Shown here piece by piece: positions 35,601-46,738 of a stretch of 64,000 nt of DNA (position 1 is its first letter; each line of letters opens with the position of its first letter). The stretch is from Liriodendron chinense (lineage: Eukaryota; Streptophyta; Magnoliopsida; Magnoliales; Magnoliaceae). The translations under genes were made by a program, and so were the position numbers. The notes beneath the pieces were generated by a model. It saw nothing but the letters and a program-made list of their open reading frames with translations. It was not told the DNA's origin and made no database searches. The stretch spans positions 8,983,861 through 9,047,860 of the forward strand of contig ML058453.1 in assembly GCA_003013855.2 (NCBI GenBank), given 5' to 3'.

Positions 35601-35711
35601 AAACCATGACAGCAATTGCAATAGCATCTTTATTTCGAATCAACTTAGTTATAGGTGGTGTTCTCCCACCTTAAAAAAAAATAATAATAATAAAAAATAA
35701 TAATAATAATA
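35601..35711 (+). mobile_element. Short retroposon at the exon 1/intron 1 border of G4
   Basis: 111-base insert with A-rich/(AAT)n tail, flanked by 23-base direct repeats at 35578-35600 and 35712-35734. Same event as in G2 and G6. Confidence 0.7.
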
Positions 35712-36165
35712 ATGACAGTGCCCTTACCTCCATTGAGCCACAGTACTAAAGGTTTAGTAGAAGGGTCATCAGGTGACTCAACAAAGTAATAGAACAGTGC
35801 CCGTCCATTTGTAGGGTCCACAGTCACATAGCCAGAGTACTGACTGAAGTTCACCCCGGCGGGCTGGCCCGGCAATGTATCGATCTTGTCGGCGTCCATC
35901 AGCCCATCTTGACCACCCACATACACGGGAGAATATTGCAATGTCCTTGCACCCGATTCGAAACTAGCCGACGGTGATGCATCGGTTGCACCAACCGGGG
36001 CATGTTTCGCCCTCACATGTCTTAATAACAGGCCGAATTCTCCCTCAGCGTAAGTGCTACCGCCGAGGACAACATGGCATGCGATGATGATGACCGACAC
36101 AAGGAATGTAACAGATGCCATGGTTGCAAGGCCTATGGTGCACATGATGTAGGTGTGCTATGGTA

Positions 36166-36175
36166 CATTTTATAG
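36166..36175 (-). promoter_or_regulatory. TATA box of G4
   Basis: CTATAAAATG about 45 bases upstream of the Met codon. Confidence 0.6.
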
Positions 36176-36423
36176 AAGAAGGCGATTTGTTCAACGTCAG
36201 GCTAGTTTTTGTTCCATACGGCAACAACCTATGCATGCCGATGCATCATACAATCACATCTTGTTATCAACGTTCTACCGTTTTTTTTTTTTTTTTGTTC
36301 CGAAGTCTTCAATGTGGCCTTTCACAACCTGATGGGCGGTTTTGGACCCTTCACACAATATGGATGCCTTTGGACCCTTCAAATATAGAGGTCAACAAAC
36401 ACACACGTATATAGGCTCCTAAG

Positions 36424-37561
36424 TTAGTTTTTCACCATTCAAAACATGTGGTGACTGGTGACTCATCCTCCATATGTGGCACTGATGTACAACAGCTGTC
36501 CAGACCATCCAAATTCTAGGTCCCTTTGTGGATGGAGCATATATCTAAAACGTGCTGATCAAGCAATCCTAGCCATCCAATTAATGGATTCAAATGCATC
36601 GTTAGAAGTAAAACATCAAGTACTGGTCCAGTAAAATCGGATGGTTGGCATTATCTTCTCACTGCAATTCCTAGCTTATTTTTTATCTGCAATTAGGTTG
36701 GGGTCTAGTATTTGGATGGTCTGGATTGCTATGCAACTGTACCATGTGTATGTTCAAAGAGTCACTGCCATTTCTTTAAATGGTGCAAAACTAACATAGG
36801 AGTCGTGGATATACTCTTTTGCAGGAATAATTGGAATAAGAGATCCCCCACATGAGAGGTTGTAGGGGTGAGGAAATATGTCATCGTCCAGTTTAAGATA
36901 TGTGTACTGTCCTTTGAACCCCTGTTTGTAAGAGTTGGGGCCCACAGTTGATAGAGCATGGTCCGAAAATTGTTGAATAAAGCCTTCAATCTAGACAGTT
37001 TGGAGATCATCGGTCGACACGGGTAACACCCCAAATTAGGGCCATTTACTCGTTAGGTAAGTCACACAAAAATTGAAAAGTTAAACGATGGCACATGTTT
37101 AACATATATTTGTGGCCCATCAGATGAGTGGACTGTGGCTTGTGCCTAGTGTGGCCTTCTTTGGAGTGGCTTGGATCTCGCTTAAGTGGACCACCAGGCA
37201 CCACATGAGTTGGTGAGCCCACACACCAAATTAGCTTCAGCTGGCCTTCCAACAGGGACAGCCCTATGCACCACCTGTTTTAGGCAGTCACCCAAGCATT
37301 CGGTGGCTCACCATGTTGTATATGTGAAATCCACTCCGTCCAACAGATGGGTTACTATGCCAGGCCATGGAACCAAAAACAATTATCCAGATTCACAACC
37401 TAGGTGAGCCACGCAACAGGGAACAATGGGTATAGGACACCTATGTATGTGGGGCCACCATGGGGTCTGTCACTTGTCAAACCCATTCATCAGGTGTGAC
37501 TAGCCAAGATGACAGAAATATAGAACCATCAGGTAGATCGAAAACTCAAGTGGGCCACAAG
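36424..37561. repeat. 1.14 kb local direct repeat, left member (A2)
   Basis: Counterpart of 11497-12636. Its partner in this locus is 38103-39238. Confidence 0.75.
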
Positions 37562-38102
37562 TGTAAGCATCCCTGAGAGAAACAAATGCTTGGAAAAGGC
37601 AAGCCTTGGCTCTATCTAAAGTTGTTTTTACACCGTTTATAGGGCCCACCATCATATATGTGTGGAATTCACTCCATCCATTATTCTCAGAAATTCAATT
37701 TCGACCATGGATGCAAAAATGATCAACATCAGCCACTCATATGGACCACAACACAAGAAAAGATATTGTGTGAAGTGGACACTATTACCATTTATCAGGT
37801 TTTGTGGGCCACACAAAGACCTGGATAGCATGAGATTACCATCTTCTACTATAAATAGAGGGCAACAAAGACAAAGAATGGATTAGATCTACTTTGAAGT
37901 AGTCCCAATAACAACTCACATCCACATCAATGCCTCCATGTTAGAGGCTAGAACTTCTTCACTTACATTCCATACCCATGATGATTCAACGGTAAGGGTA
38001 TTTTCATTAAAAAAATATATATGGAAAAGGTTCCTCGACACTCATACAGTGTCAATACAGTCATAATCCCTATATATATATTTGACGGGCTATGCTACTA
38101 TG

Positions 38103-39238
38103 TTAGTCTTTCACCATTCAAAAAATAGTGGTGACTGGTGACTCATCGTCATATGTGGCACTGATGTACAACAGCTGTCCAGACCAACCAAATTCTGGCT
38201 CCTGCTGCGGATAGAGCATATATCCAAAACGTGTTGATCAAGCAATCCTAACCATCCAATTAATGGATATCTAATGGGTAGTTAGAAGTATAACATCAAG
38301 TAGTCCAAAATCGAAAGTAAAATCAGATGTTTGGCATTATCTTCTCACTGCAATTCCTAGCTTATTTTCCATGCGCAGTTAGGTTGGGTTGGAGATTTGG
38401 ATGGTCTGGATTGCTATGCAACTGTACCATGTGTATGTTCAAAGAGTCACCGCCATTTCTTTAAATGGTGCAAAACTAACATAAGAGCCGTGGATATATT
38501 TGGTATTTAAGAGCTCTTTTGCAGGAATTTGGCGTAAGAGATTTCCCACATGAGAGGTTGTAGGGCTGAGGAAATATGTCATCTCTATGTGTACTGTCCT
38601 TGGAACATCTGTTTGTAAGAGTGGGGCCCACAGTTGATGGAGCATGGCCCGAAAATTGTTGAATAAAGTCTTCAATCTGAACAGTTTAGGGATCATCGGT
38701 ACCGCAGATTGGGGCTGTTTGCTCGTTGGGTGAATCACACAAAAAATTGGAAAGCTAAACGGTGGTCCATGTTCAGCATATATTTGTGGCCCATCAGATG
38801 AGTGGACTGGCTTGTGCCCAGTGGGGCCATCTTTGGAGTGGCTTGGATCTCGCTTAAGTGGACCACCAGGCACCACTTGAGTTGGTGAGCCCACACACCA
38901 AATTAGCTTCAGCTGGGCTTCCCAACAGGGACAGCCCTATGCACCACCTGTTTTAGGCAGTCACCCAAGCGTTTTGTGGCTCACCATGTTGTATATGTAA
39001 AATCCACTACGTTCATCAGATGGGGTTACTATATATGCCAGGCCACGGAACCAAAAAAATTATCCAGATTCACAACCTAGGTGAGCCATGCAACAGGGAA
39101 CAATGGGTATAGGACACCTATGTATGTGGGGCCACCAAGTTGTGTGTCGCAGGTCAAACCCATTCATCAGGTGTGACTAGCCAAGATGACGAAAATATAC
39201 AACCATCAGGCAGAGTGAAAACTCAAGAGGGCCACAAG
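38103..39238. repeat. 1.14 kb local direct repeat, right member (A2)
   Basis: Counterpart of 13178-14313. Confidence 0.75.
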
Positions 39239-39693
39239 GCGTGAACTTAAAACGGTTTTTGGCGCAATTTTCTTCTGTTTCCATTGGTGTGGCCTATCAG
39301 AATTTGTATTGGGATGATCTCTTGTGTGTATGGGGAACATGAGGGCTATCAACATGGTAGGCCCCAAAGAGGTTGGGTGTTCTAACCACTGCATAAAACT
39401 GGTGTTGTATGCCATTTCAGTCCATCCTCCTAGCATGTTCTTAATAATCACTCAGAAGATGAAATTCATCATCTCCATACATTTAAGTGGCCATTGCTGC
39501 AACAGGCCAATGATATGTGAAAATGATTTTTCAGTGATCTTATCAATTCATGGAGGGACAGCCCATTAAGTATTTTCCCATCTCCCGCATATCCACTAGA
39601 ATTTAACACGATTTCAAAATAGGCACAAATGTGAAATCCCATTTTAGAATTTGTTACATGTATGATAGAGAAGGAAGCATAAAATGTTATAGG

Positions 39694-39926
39694 TGATAGT
39701 CTGTTAAGCAGCCATCTATTGAGCAGCAATCTCCTTTCCCCAAACAAGGGAGAGAGCATAAATACAACCTAAGGGACAATTACAAGAATGCCCTTTCACA
39801 TAAGAGAAAGACTCAACATGGGTCTAGGGGTAGAAATGGAATAAAATACAATAGACAAGAAGGGGTAGGAGCCCCACAAGCACGACAATCCAGCCGTACG
39901 GCCTATGAGACAGGGCAAGACTAACA
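39694..39926 (-). repeat. copia copy 2, 3' LTR
   Basis: 233 bases, TG...CA. The adjacent polypurine tract (39927-39938) reads TTTGAGTGGGGG, one substitution from copy 1. Confidence 0.95.
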
Positions 39927-42900
39927 CCCCCACTCAAACTGATGCAGGTCGTCGACAAGTAGCAGTTTGCTAACAAGGAAGGAATGACGAGCAAAAGGTA
40001 ACGTCTTAGTGAGAATGTCAGCTATCTGATCCTGGGACGCCACATGGGGAAGAGAAATGAGACCAGACTGATATTTCTTGCGAATGAAGTGACAATCAAC
40101 CTCTATGTGTTTCGTCCTCTCATGGAAGACAGGATTGGAAGCAATCTAGACCACACGCAGGTTATCCATATGGAGAGGAGTTGGTGACTGAGGGGGAAGA
40201 CCAAGATCATCGAGAAGCCCATGAAGCCACACAATCTCACTACAGGCAGTGGACATCGCGCGATATTCAGCCTCAGTGCTAGATTTTGAAACTGTAGCTT
40301 GCTTTTTGCACTTCCAAGAAATAAGGGAGGAGCCAAGAAAGATGCAATAACCGATAGTGGAACGGCGAGAGACCACACAGCCAGCCCAATCAGCATCAGA
40401 ATAAGCTCGAAAATCTAAAGGGGAGCTGGAAGGGAAGAACATAGACCTATCCATTGTGCCACGCAAGTACCTGATAATCCGAAGGACAGCGGTCAGATGG
40501 AGTGTTCGAGGAGCCGAAACGAACTGACTGACGACTTGGACAGCATAGGCAATGTCAGGACGAGTTATCGTCAAATATACCAAACCTCCTACCAAGCGAC
40601 GGTAAAGAGTAGGTTCCCCAAGTAAGTCACCATCATCGCGGCCATACTGAACATTCAGCTCCATTGGGGTCTGAATAACTTTCTGATCTGTCAATTGAGC
40701 CAAGGCAATGAGGTCCTTGGTATACTTGCGCTATCCAACAAGGAGCCCACGGTCAAATCGTGAGACTTCAAGGCCTAGGAAGTAGGTAAGAGGGCCTAAA
40801 TCCTTCATCCGAAAGGAGGATTGCAGGACCTGCTGTAACGCTTTAATGGCCGAGGGATCACTGCCAGTCAATAAGAGATCATCCACATATACTAGAACAA
40901 TGACAATGCCACGGGTGGTAGTACGAGTAAATAAGGAAGGATCATGTCCACTCTGAGAGAATCCAGCACCAACAACGGCATCATGAAAGCGCTGGAACCA
41001 GGCACGAGGCGCCTGCTTGAGACCATACAAGGCCTTCTTCAGTCACCAAACCATATCACCAGTAGTCGTATCCGAACCTGAAGGCAATCGCATGTAAACT
41101 GTCTCAAGAAGATCGCCATGAAGAAAAGCATTCTTCACATCCATCTGCGAGATGGGCCAAGCACGAGAGGAGGCGACTGCGAGAAGGGTGCGAACTGTCT
41201 TCATATTCGCCACAGGAACAAAAGTCTCGTCATAATCAATTCCATACTCTTGTTTATATCCTTGGGCAACTAGCCTCGCTTTGTAACTGTCCAAGGAGCC
41301 ATCGGATTTTAACTTTACAGAGTACACCCACTTACTACCAATAATAGGGCTCCCAACGGGGCGTGGAACAAGCTCCCAAGTATGATTTCAGCCAAAGCGC
41401 GAAGTTCCTCGGCCATAGCCTCCCTCCAACAACTCCGAGATGCAGCCTGAGAGTAAGTGGTGGGAATGGAAACAGAATCCAAGGTAGAAAACATTGCAGG
41501 CATAGAATAAATCAACTGATCAGGAACCTATGAGGGCGGCTAGAACGACGTACCAAAGAAGTATCAGCAGTAGAAGATGCAGTGGGAGTGGCCAAAGGAG
41601 GAGGATCCAGATCAGCAGTAGGGGAAGTAGTGGGAGTGGCTGGAGGAGGAGGTTGTCTTGATCGCCGAGAGTAGACCTGCAAGGGACGAGAGGACACAGG
41701 AGATGCAGAAGGAATGTCAGGAAAAGAAGTCAAGCCAGGAGATGAAGGTGGAGGCGTGGAAACAGTCGAAGAGGTGTGAAACGGAATATGTTCCAGGAAG
41801 ACAACATGACGAGACACCCGAATGGGACGGGAAACTGGATCATAGCACCGAAATCCTTTTTAGGTTCCCCAAACCCCAAGTACATACATCGAACGGACTT
41901 CGGTGAAAGTTTGTGACGTGCACGCACAGCAAGATGGACATAACACACACAACCGAAAACACGAAATGTGGAATAATCAGGATGGGAACCGCAGAGAATA
42001 AAGTAGAGAGAAGTTTCTCATGAAGCTTCGTAGGCATGCGGTTGATCAAGTAGACAGAATGTAACATAGCTTCGGCCCAAAAAGAACGCGGGACATCCGT
42101 GTCAGTCATTAAGGTATTTGCAGTCTCAACAATGTGATGATTTTTTCGTTCAGCAACTCCGTTCTGTTGGGGAGTATCAGGACAGGTAGTTTGATGGATA
42201 ATCCCGTTATTCTGAAGGTAAGTACGGAAGGCCAGAGAGACATACTCGCCTCCTGAGTCAGAGCAGAGAGTCCTGATTTTCATTCCAAATTGAGTGTCAC
42301 CATAGAAACAAACTGTTGAAAGATGGCAAAGACATGTGATTTGGAGTGCATAAAGTAGATCCATGTGTAGCGAGTAAAATCATCAATGAAAATAACATAA
42401 TAACGTAAACCTGACATGGATAAAATAGGTGAAGGTCCCCAGATATCAGTATGAACAAGCTCAAACATAGAAGAAGAGCGAGATACGCTTAATGAAAACG
42501 GAGCACATTTACTTTTTGATAAGCAACAGAAATGACAAGAGAGATCCAAAATAGATTTGTTAATATTCAGTTTATCCAACATCCCCGAAGAAAATAAATG
42601 AAGCAACCGGTCAGAATGTGGATGACCAAGACGACAGTGTCATAGTCTCCACTTCCGGTTGGTTAACAAAATCTCAGTATCAGATGGCGCAAAAAAACAG
42701 TTGGCTGGTGTCACAGATTGATCAAACTCCAGCATGAATAGACGTCCACTCCTCCTACCCTTCCCAACCACCTTCCCCGTCGCCAGATCCTGCACAACGC
42801 AACAATCAGGAAGAAACATGACTAAACAATTGTTGGCCGTAAGTTAACCCACGGAGATCAAATTAGAGGAAAGTTGAGGAACATGAAAGACATCACGAAG

Positions 42901-44100
42901 AACAAACTTCCTATGAGAAGAAGGAGAGAAAGTCAATGAACCAACAAACCGGATGGGTAACCGAGACCCATCAGCAGTAGAGATAACCTGAGTACCATTG
43001 TATGGCCGGAGATCACGAAGATGGGAGGCATCACTAGTCATGTGATTCGAACCACCAGAATCAAAGAATCATGGAAGCAGATGTGGGTTACCTGACAGAC
43101 CTGCAGCAGAAAGGGCTTGCACGATCTGTTGAATCATTTCGGGAGTCAAAGGTGAGGAGGAGGAGCTGGCATTGTCACTCGCGATAGGCTCTGTAATCGA
43201 AGAAGTAGAAGTGGCCGTAAATGCCCGACCTCGGCCACAACCACGGTCACGGTCACGGTCACGGCCACCACGACCACGTCCTAGGGGGGAAGCATAAGCT
43301 TTCGTCCGACAATCAATAAGGCCATGTCCAGTCCGTCGACAATAAGCACAAAACTCTCGGTATTGAGAGATGACATGGCCTAATTTGTTACAGCCATGGC
43401 ACGTCACACTGTTCGAGCCACGACGATTGGATGAAGCGGAAGCCGCTAGTACCATATCAGAGGAAGAAGAATATTGAGGTGAGGTAGAAAGAACCTTTGA
43501 CCTCTGCTCTTCAGTCAACAGGTCATTGAGAGTAACATTCAGAGAAGGAAGAGGACTGCGATTGAGAAGAGCAGCTCGACAATGCTCATACTCCGGTCGC
43601 AACTTCATAAGGAATTGGCGAACCCGAGTGCGATCCCTCATATCGTGAAATATCTGAAAATCAGTGGGAAACTCAGGATCCATCATCGCCATTTCTGTCT
43701 AAATGGCCACCATCGCTAAATAAAATTCCTGAATGGTCCTGTCACCTTGAGTAATATGGGCTAGATCTTGTTCCAAACGATAGAGACAGGCTTCGTTGCT
43801 TTGTTTATAAACTACGTTGAGGTGATCCCACATTGCTTTGGCTGTACGGTGTGGGATCAGGCCAACAGCGATCGTCTTATCAACAAAGTCGAGGATCCAA
43901 GTAATGATGCGCCCATTCTTCATCTCCCAATCAGTGAGTTTGTCTAAATCAGTAGACGGAGGAGTCGAAAAAGTGCCGTCAACCAGGCCCCACAACCCCC
44001 TACCTTTAAGAAAGTTTTGAAAATGGATGGACCATAACCCGTAGTTGGTGCCATCAAAACTACATTGAGGGGCATCAGCCCGATGGTTTTCTTTGTCCAT
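39921..44100 (-). pseudogene. copia copy 2 gag-pol polyprotein, broken
   Basis: Starts at Met 44100. Gag is open to a TAG at 43699-43701. The first CCHC knuckle has its last Cys changed to Tyr while the second is complete, the reverse of copy 1. A TGA (43069-43071) precedes the protease motif, which is DSGG instead of DSGA. Integrase runs about 42606-41840 with interruptions. Reverse transcriptase keeps the YDETFVPV frame and an intact YVDDLLLTG (YVDD at 40879-40890), but a 1-base loss near 41388 breaks the frame before it. Stops at 41043, 40731 and 40146 match copy 1. RNase H is well preserved (YSDADWAGC, SSTEAEYRA). The frame runs through the polypurine tract into the LTR and stops at TAG 39921-39923. 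Confidence 0.9.
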
Positions 44101-44287
44101 AGCAATAAAAAAGAGTGGAGATAAGAGAATGAAGGGAGCCTCCTTGAATATGTGCTGGCCAAGGGATCTTCAGTTGCCCGACGGGTCTCCGAATGAAACG
44201 GAGAGGCTTTGAACAGATTAGGGGAACCAAGCTGCAGTTGACAGAGCTGCAAATCAAGCACGAGAAACAGATCTGATGAAGCTATGT

Positions 44288-44447
44288 GATCGGACGGAGC
44301 TTGCACGTGGTCGGACGGAGCTTGCACGTGGTCGGACGAAGCTATGTGGTCGGACGGAGCTTGCACGTGGTCGAACGGAGCTTGCACGTGGTCGGACGGA
44401 GCTATGTGGTCGGACGGAGCTTGCATGTGGCCGGACGGAGCTTACTG
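44288..44447. repeat. Tandem 18/21-base repeat in the copia leader, copy 2
   Basis: Eight units against ten in copy 1; one 21-base plus one 18-base unit differ (39 bases). Located between the primer-binding site (44539-44554) and gag. Confidence 0.85.
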
Positions 44448-44554
44448 AGGAGCTGATAGAGGAGCTGCTGGAGCAGAGGAGCTACTGGGCAAACGGAGCT
44501 TGCTGACGGACGTACGGAGCTGCTTCTAATGAATGGAACCTTGCTCTGATACCA

Positions 44555-44787
44555 TGATAGTCTATTGAGCAGCCATCTATTGAGCAGCAATCTCCTTTCC
44601 CCAAACAAGGGAGAGAGCATAAATACAACCTAAGGGACAATTACAAGAATGCCCTTTCACATAAGAGAAAGACCCAACATGGGTCTAGGGGCAGAAATGG
44701 AATAAAATACAATATACAAGAAGGGGTAGGAGCCCCACAAGCACGACCATCCAGCCGTACGGCCCATGAGACAGGGCAAGACTAACA
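44555..44787 (-). repeat. copia copy 2, 5' LTR
   Basis: 233 bases. The primer-binding site TGGTATCAGAGCAAGG follows directly on the minus strand at 44539-44554. Confidence 0.95.
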
Positions 44788-44792
44788 ATAGG

Positions 44793-45721
44793 AAGAGAAA
44801 TAAAAATATAAGAATGTGTGTTTTGACTGGTGGAATTCAAAAAGTAACTATGGAAAAGAATTTATTTCCCGCCGATTATAATAATAAAGAAAACTATGAA
44901 TTTGATTCTTCTTTCCACAATTTTCCTTTAAAAAAAAAAAAACCCTTTTCCTCTCAAAATCTTAATAATTGTTTATTTGCACGCTTTTTGAAAAAATATT
45001 TTTCACTTTAAAAAATTTAACCATCCTATACGTGTTGCCTTGTATGTGATGGAAATTAATATCAACAACTTTTTTTAAAATTATTTTCCATGGATTTTCC
45101 TATCTATGATTTTTCTCAGATATGATGTTTTCTTTTCTAAATATGCTTGTCTGATTTAACATTTCAAAACTAGAAATAGGAATGTGACATTTTCTTTTCC
45201 TAATCTACTTCAATTTTACCAATTCAAAATTAAAAATGAAGATTTCACTTCATAGATAAACGCCTAATGTAAGTGCTTTCACTGAGAAGTAAGATACTAC
45301 AAAACTCCGACGTTACAACCCTTTACCAAGCATCCCTTTCGATACCTGCCATGAGGAAATTGGATACTAGCTACTTATTCTCAATAACTTCAAGTGGGAC
45401 AACAATGGCCTTTCACTACCACTTCATTCTCCATTCCCATGCCATTGCTATCTCACCCATATGATCGATCCCACCACACCTTGCACATGTGCCCCACTCA
45501 CACATTACGCTAGCATGCCTATCACACTGCTACAGAAGATTCCTACCCGCCATCTCTCAGTGGTGTGTAGGACTCCCAATTTAGTAACGATTCTTAATAT
45601 GTCGAATAACAGGCTGCTGATCATAGAGAGCTGATTAATTGCAAAACTTGTGCATGATGAGCAAAATAAATTTTGTCCGTGGCCATGGACCTTCCATACT
45701 AATTGTCTTTCTCATTTCCAG
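44793..45721. other. AT-rich spacer before R4
   Basis: Counterpart of 19887-20813. No gene seen. Confidence 0.5.
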
Positions 45722-46092
45722 CGGTGATATGGACGCTGTTGTTCCAGTGACTAGTACTCAATACTCCGTCCATGGCAACCTTGGGAAGACGACACATGAG
45801 GTAATTCTCATGTGGATACGGATAAATGCCACCCACATTTTGCAATTTTGTGGATTGTTACAATCCAAGTGAAACTGAAAAGGAGTTTAAATCTAGTAAT
45901 TGGTGCCAATACCATCATTACAATCGACGTCACTGACTTAGTGAGCCTGCTTAAACGGTCCAGGTGGGAGGATATCAGGTGGTCTACGAGGGACCAACAT
46001 TGGCTACAGTTCGTGGAGTGGACCATGTAAGTTCCCAAGTACCAACCAGGGCAAGCTCTGGCTCGTTTAAGTCTTTCTTGGCTTGGGATTAG
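45722..46092 (+). pseudogene. R4: decayed two-exon SCPL 3' relic (type A side)
   Basis: Exon a 45722-45800 and exon b 45964-46092. Same 28-base CCAT-flanked deletion, Gly-to-Asp change before the His and frameshift as R2, so these defects predate the duplication. Confidence 0.75.
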
Positions 46093-46738
46093 ACCTGCTA
46101 ATTTAGCTTTTTATCTCTAACTACATAAAGAAGATGTACTATCCATTTTGAGAAGTATAATTACCAGAAATATGTGAAAGGATGCATTCTTTGCTCTCCG
46201 TCGCACTCAAATGCTAAAGAATTTGTTACAAAGAAATCCCCCATACTTCAGTCGCATCGACAATTCAATTCTCATCACTAGAAAGATTGATAGATGAATA
46301 GGTGATTTGTCGCACATGCAGCTCATGGTGGAGTGACTGTGACCCAAAAAACGGACTGGCTCATTCATCATGGTGGACCACACATGTATGAAGAAAGCAG
46401 TGGCTAGTAAAACACGATCAGTGGTGTATATTTAACTTATATTGTGTGTCCCACCCAATGACTGGACCGCCTTGATCCTAAGCTGGTGGTATATTGAGTC
46501 GGCAATGAATATATGTAAAGGTGGGCCAATAATTTCACCATCCACTTGAAATATGTTACTATTCAATCTATGTGAAACAAGATTTCTTTTCTTCTATTAT
46601 TATTCCATTCCTTCCCACGCAACAAAATGGGGCAATGATGTTTCATATGAAATGTGAAAAGAACATTGCATGATGAGTTGTATGACTCATTTTCTGATCA
46701 AAATCACAGCCCTAGATTTGGCCCTTCATCAATCAACC
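46093..46738. other. Convergent intergenic spacer R4/G5
   Basis: 646 bases, counterpart of 21185-21830. No gene seen. Confidence 0.5.

Larger units (their letters stand above)
31440..36121 (-). pseudogene. Serine carboxypeptidase-like (S10) gene G4, type A, with indels in the last exon
   Basis: Exons: 35728-36121, 34780-34887, 33617-33891, 33073-33315, 32434-32552, 32234-32329, 31929-32034, 31440-31592. Exons 1-7 are open and nearly identical to G2 (Asp replaces Glu in GLMDADK). Exon 8 has an extra C at 31583-31586, a missing C near 31533 and a missing C near 31471. The first two compensate, so VGG is followed by altered residues until the His motif returns as HYVPSYQ. The third replaces the C-terminal dozen residues and moves the stop. 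All three are in short C-runs, and the surrounding 31.4-34.3 kb is rich in single-base indels versus G2. A consensus error in the assembly is therefore a real alternative to a true defect; if corrected, G4 would be an intact 496-residue enzyme. Confidence 0.75.
36176..39688. other. Type A upstream block 2
   Basis: Near-identical to 11250-14746, with the two local repeats 36424-37561 and 38103-39238, the spacer between them and its TATA-like box (37850-37858). It keeps a 20-base stretch near 39624-39643 that A1 has lost. No gene. Confidence 0.6.
39694..44787 (-). mobile_element. Ty1/copia LTR retrotransposon, copy 2 (defective)
   Basis: 5094 bases at the same site, in the same orientation and with the same ATAGG target repeats (39689-39693, 44788-44792) as copy 1. 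It was therefore duplicated together with its surroundings rather than inserted twice. The LTRs differ at 7 of 233 positions, three of them shared with copy 1. The shared stops show the element was already defective before duplication. Confidence 0.95.
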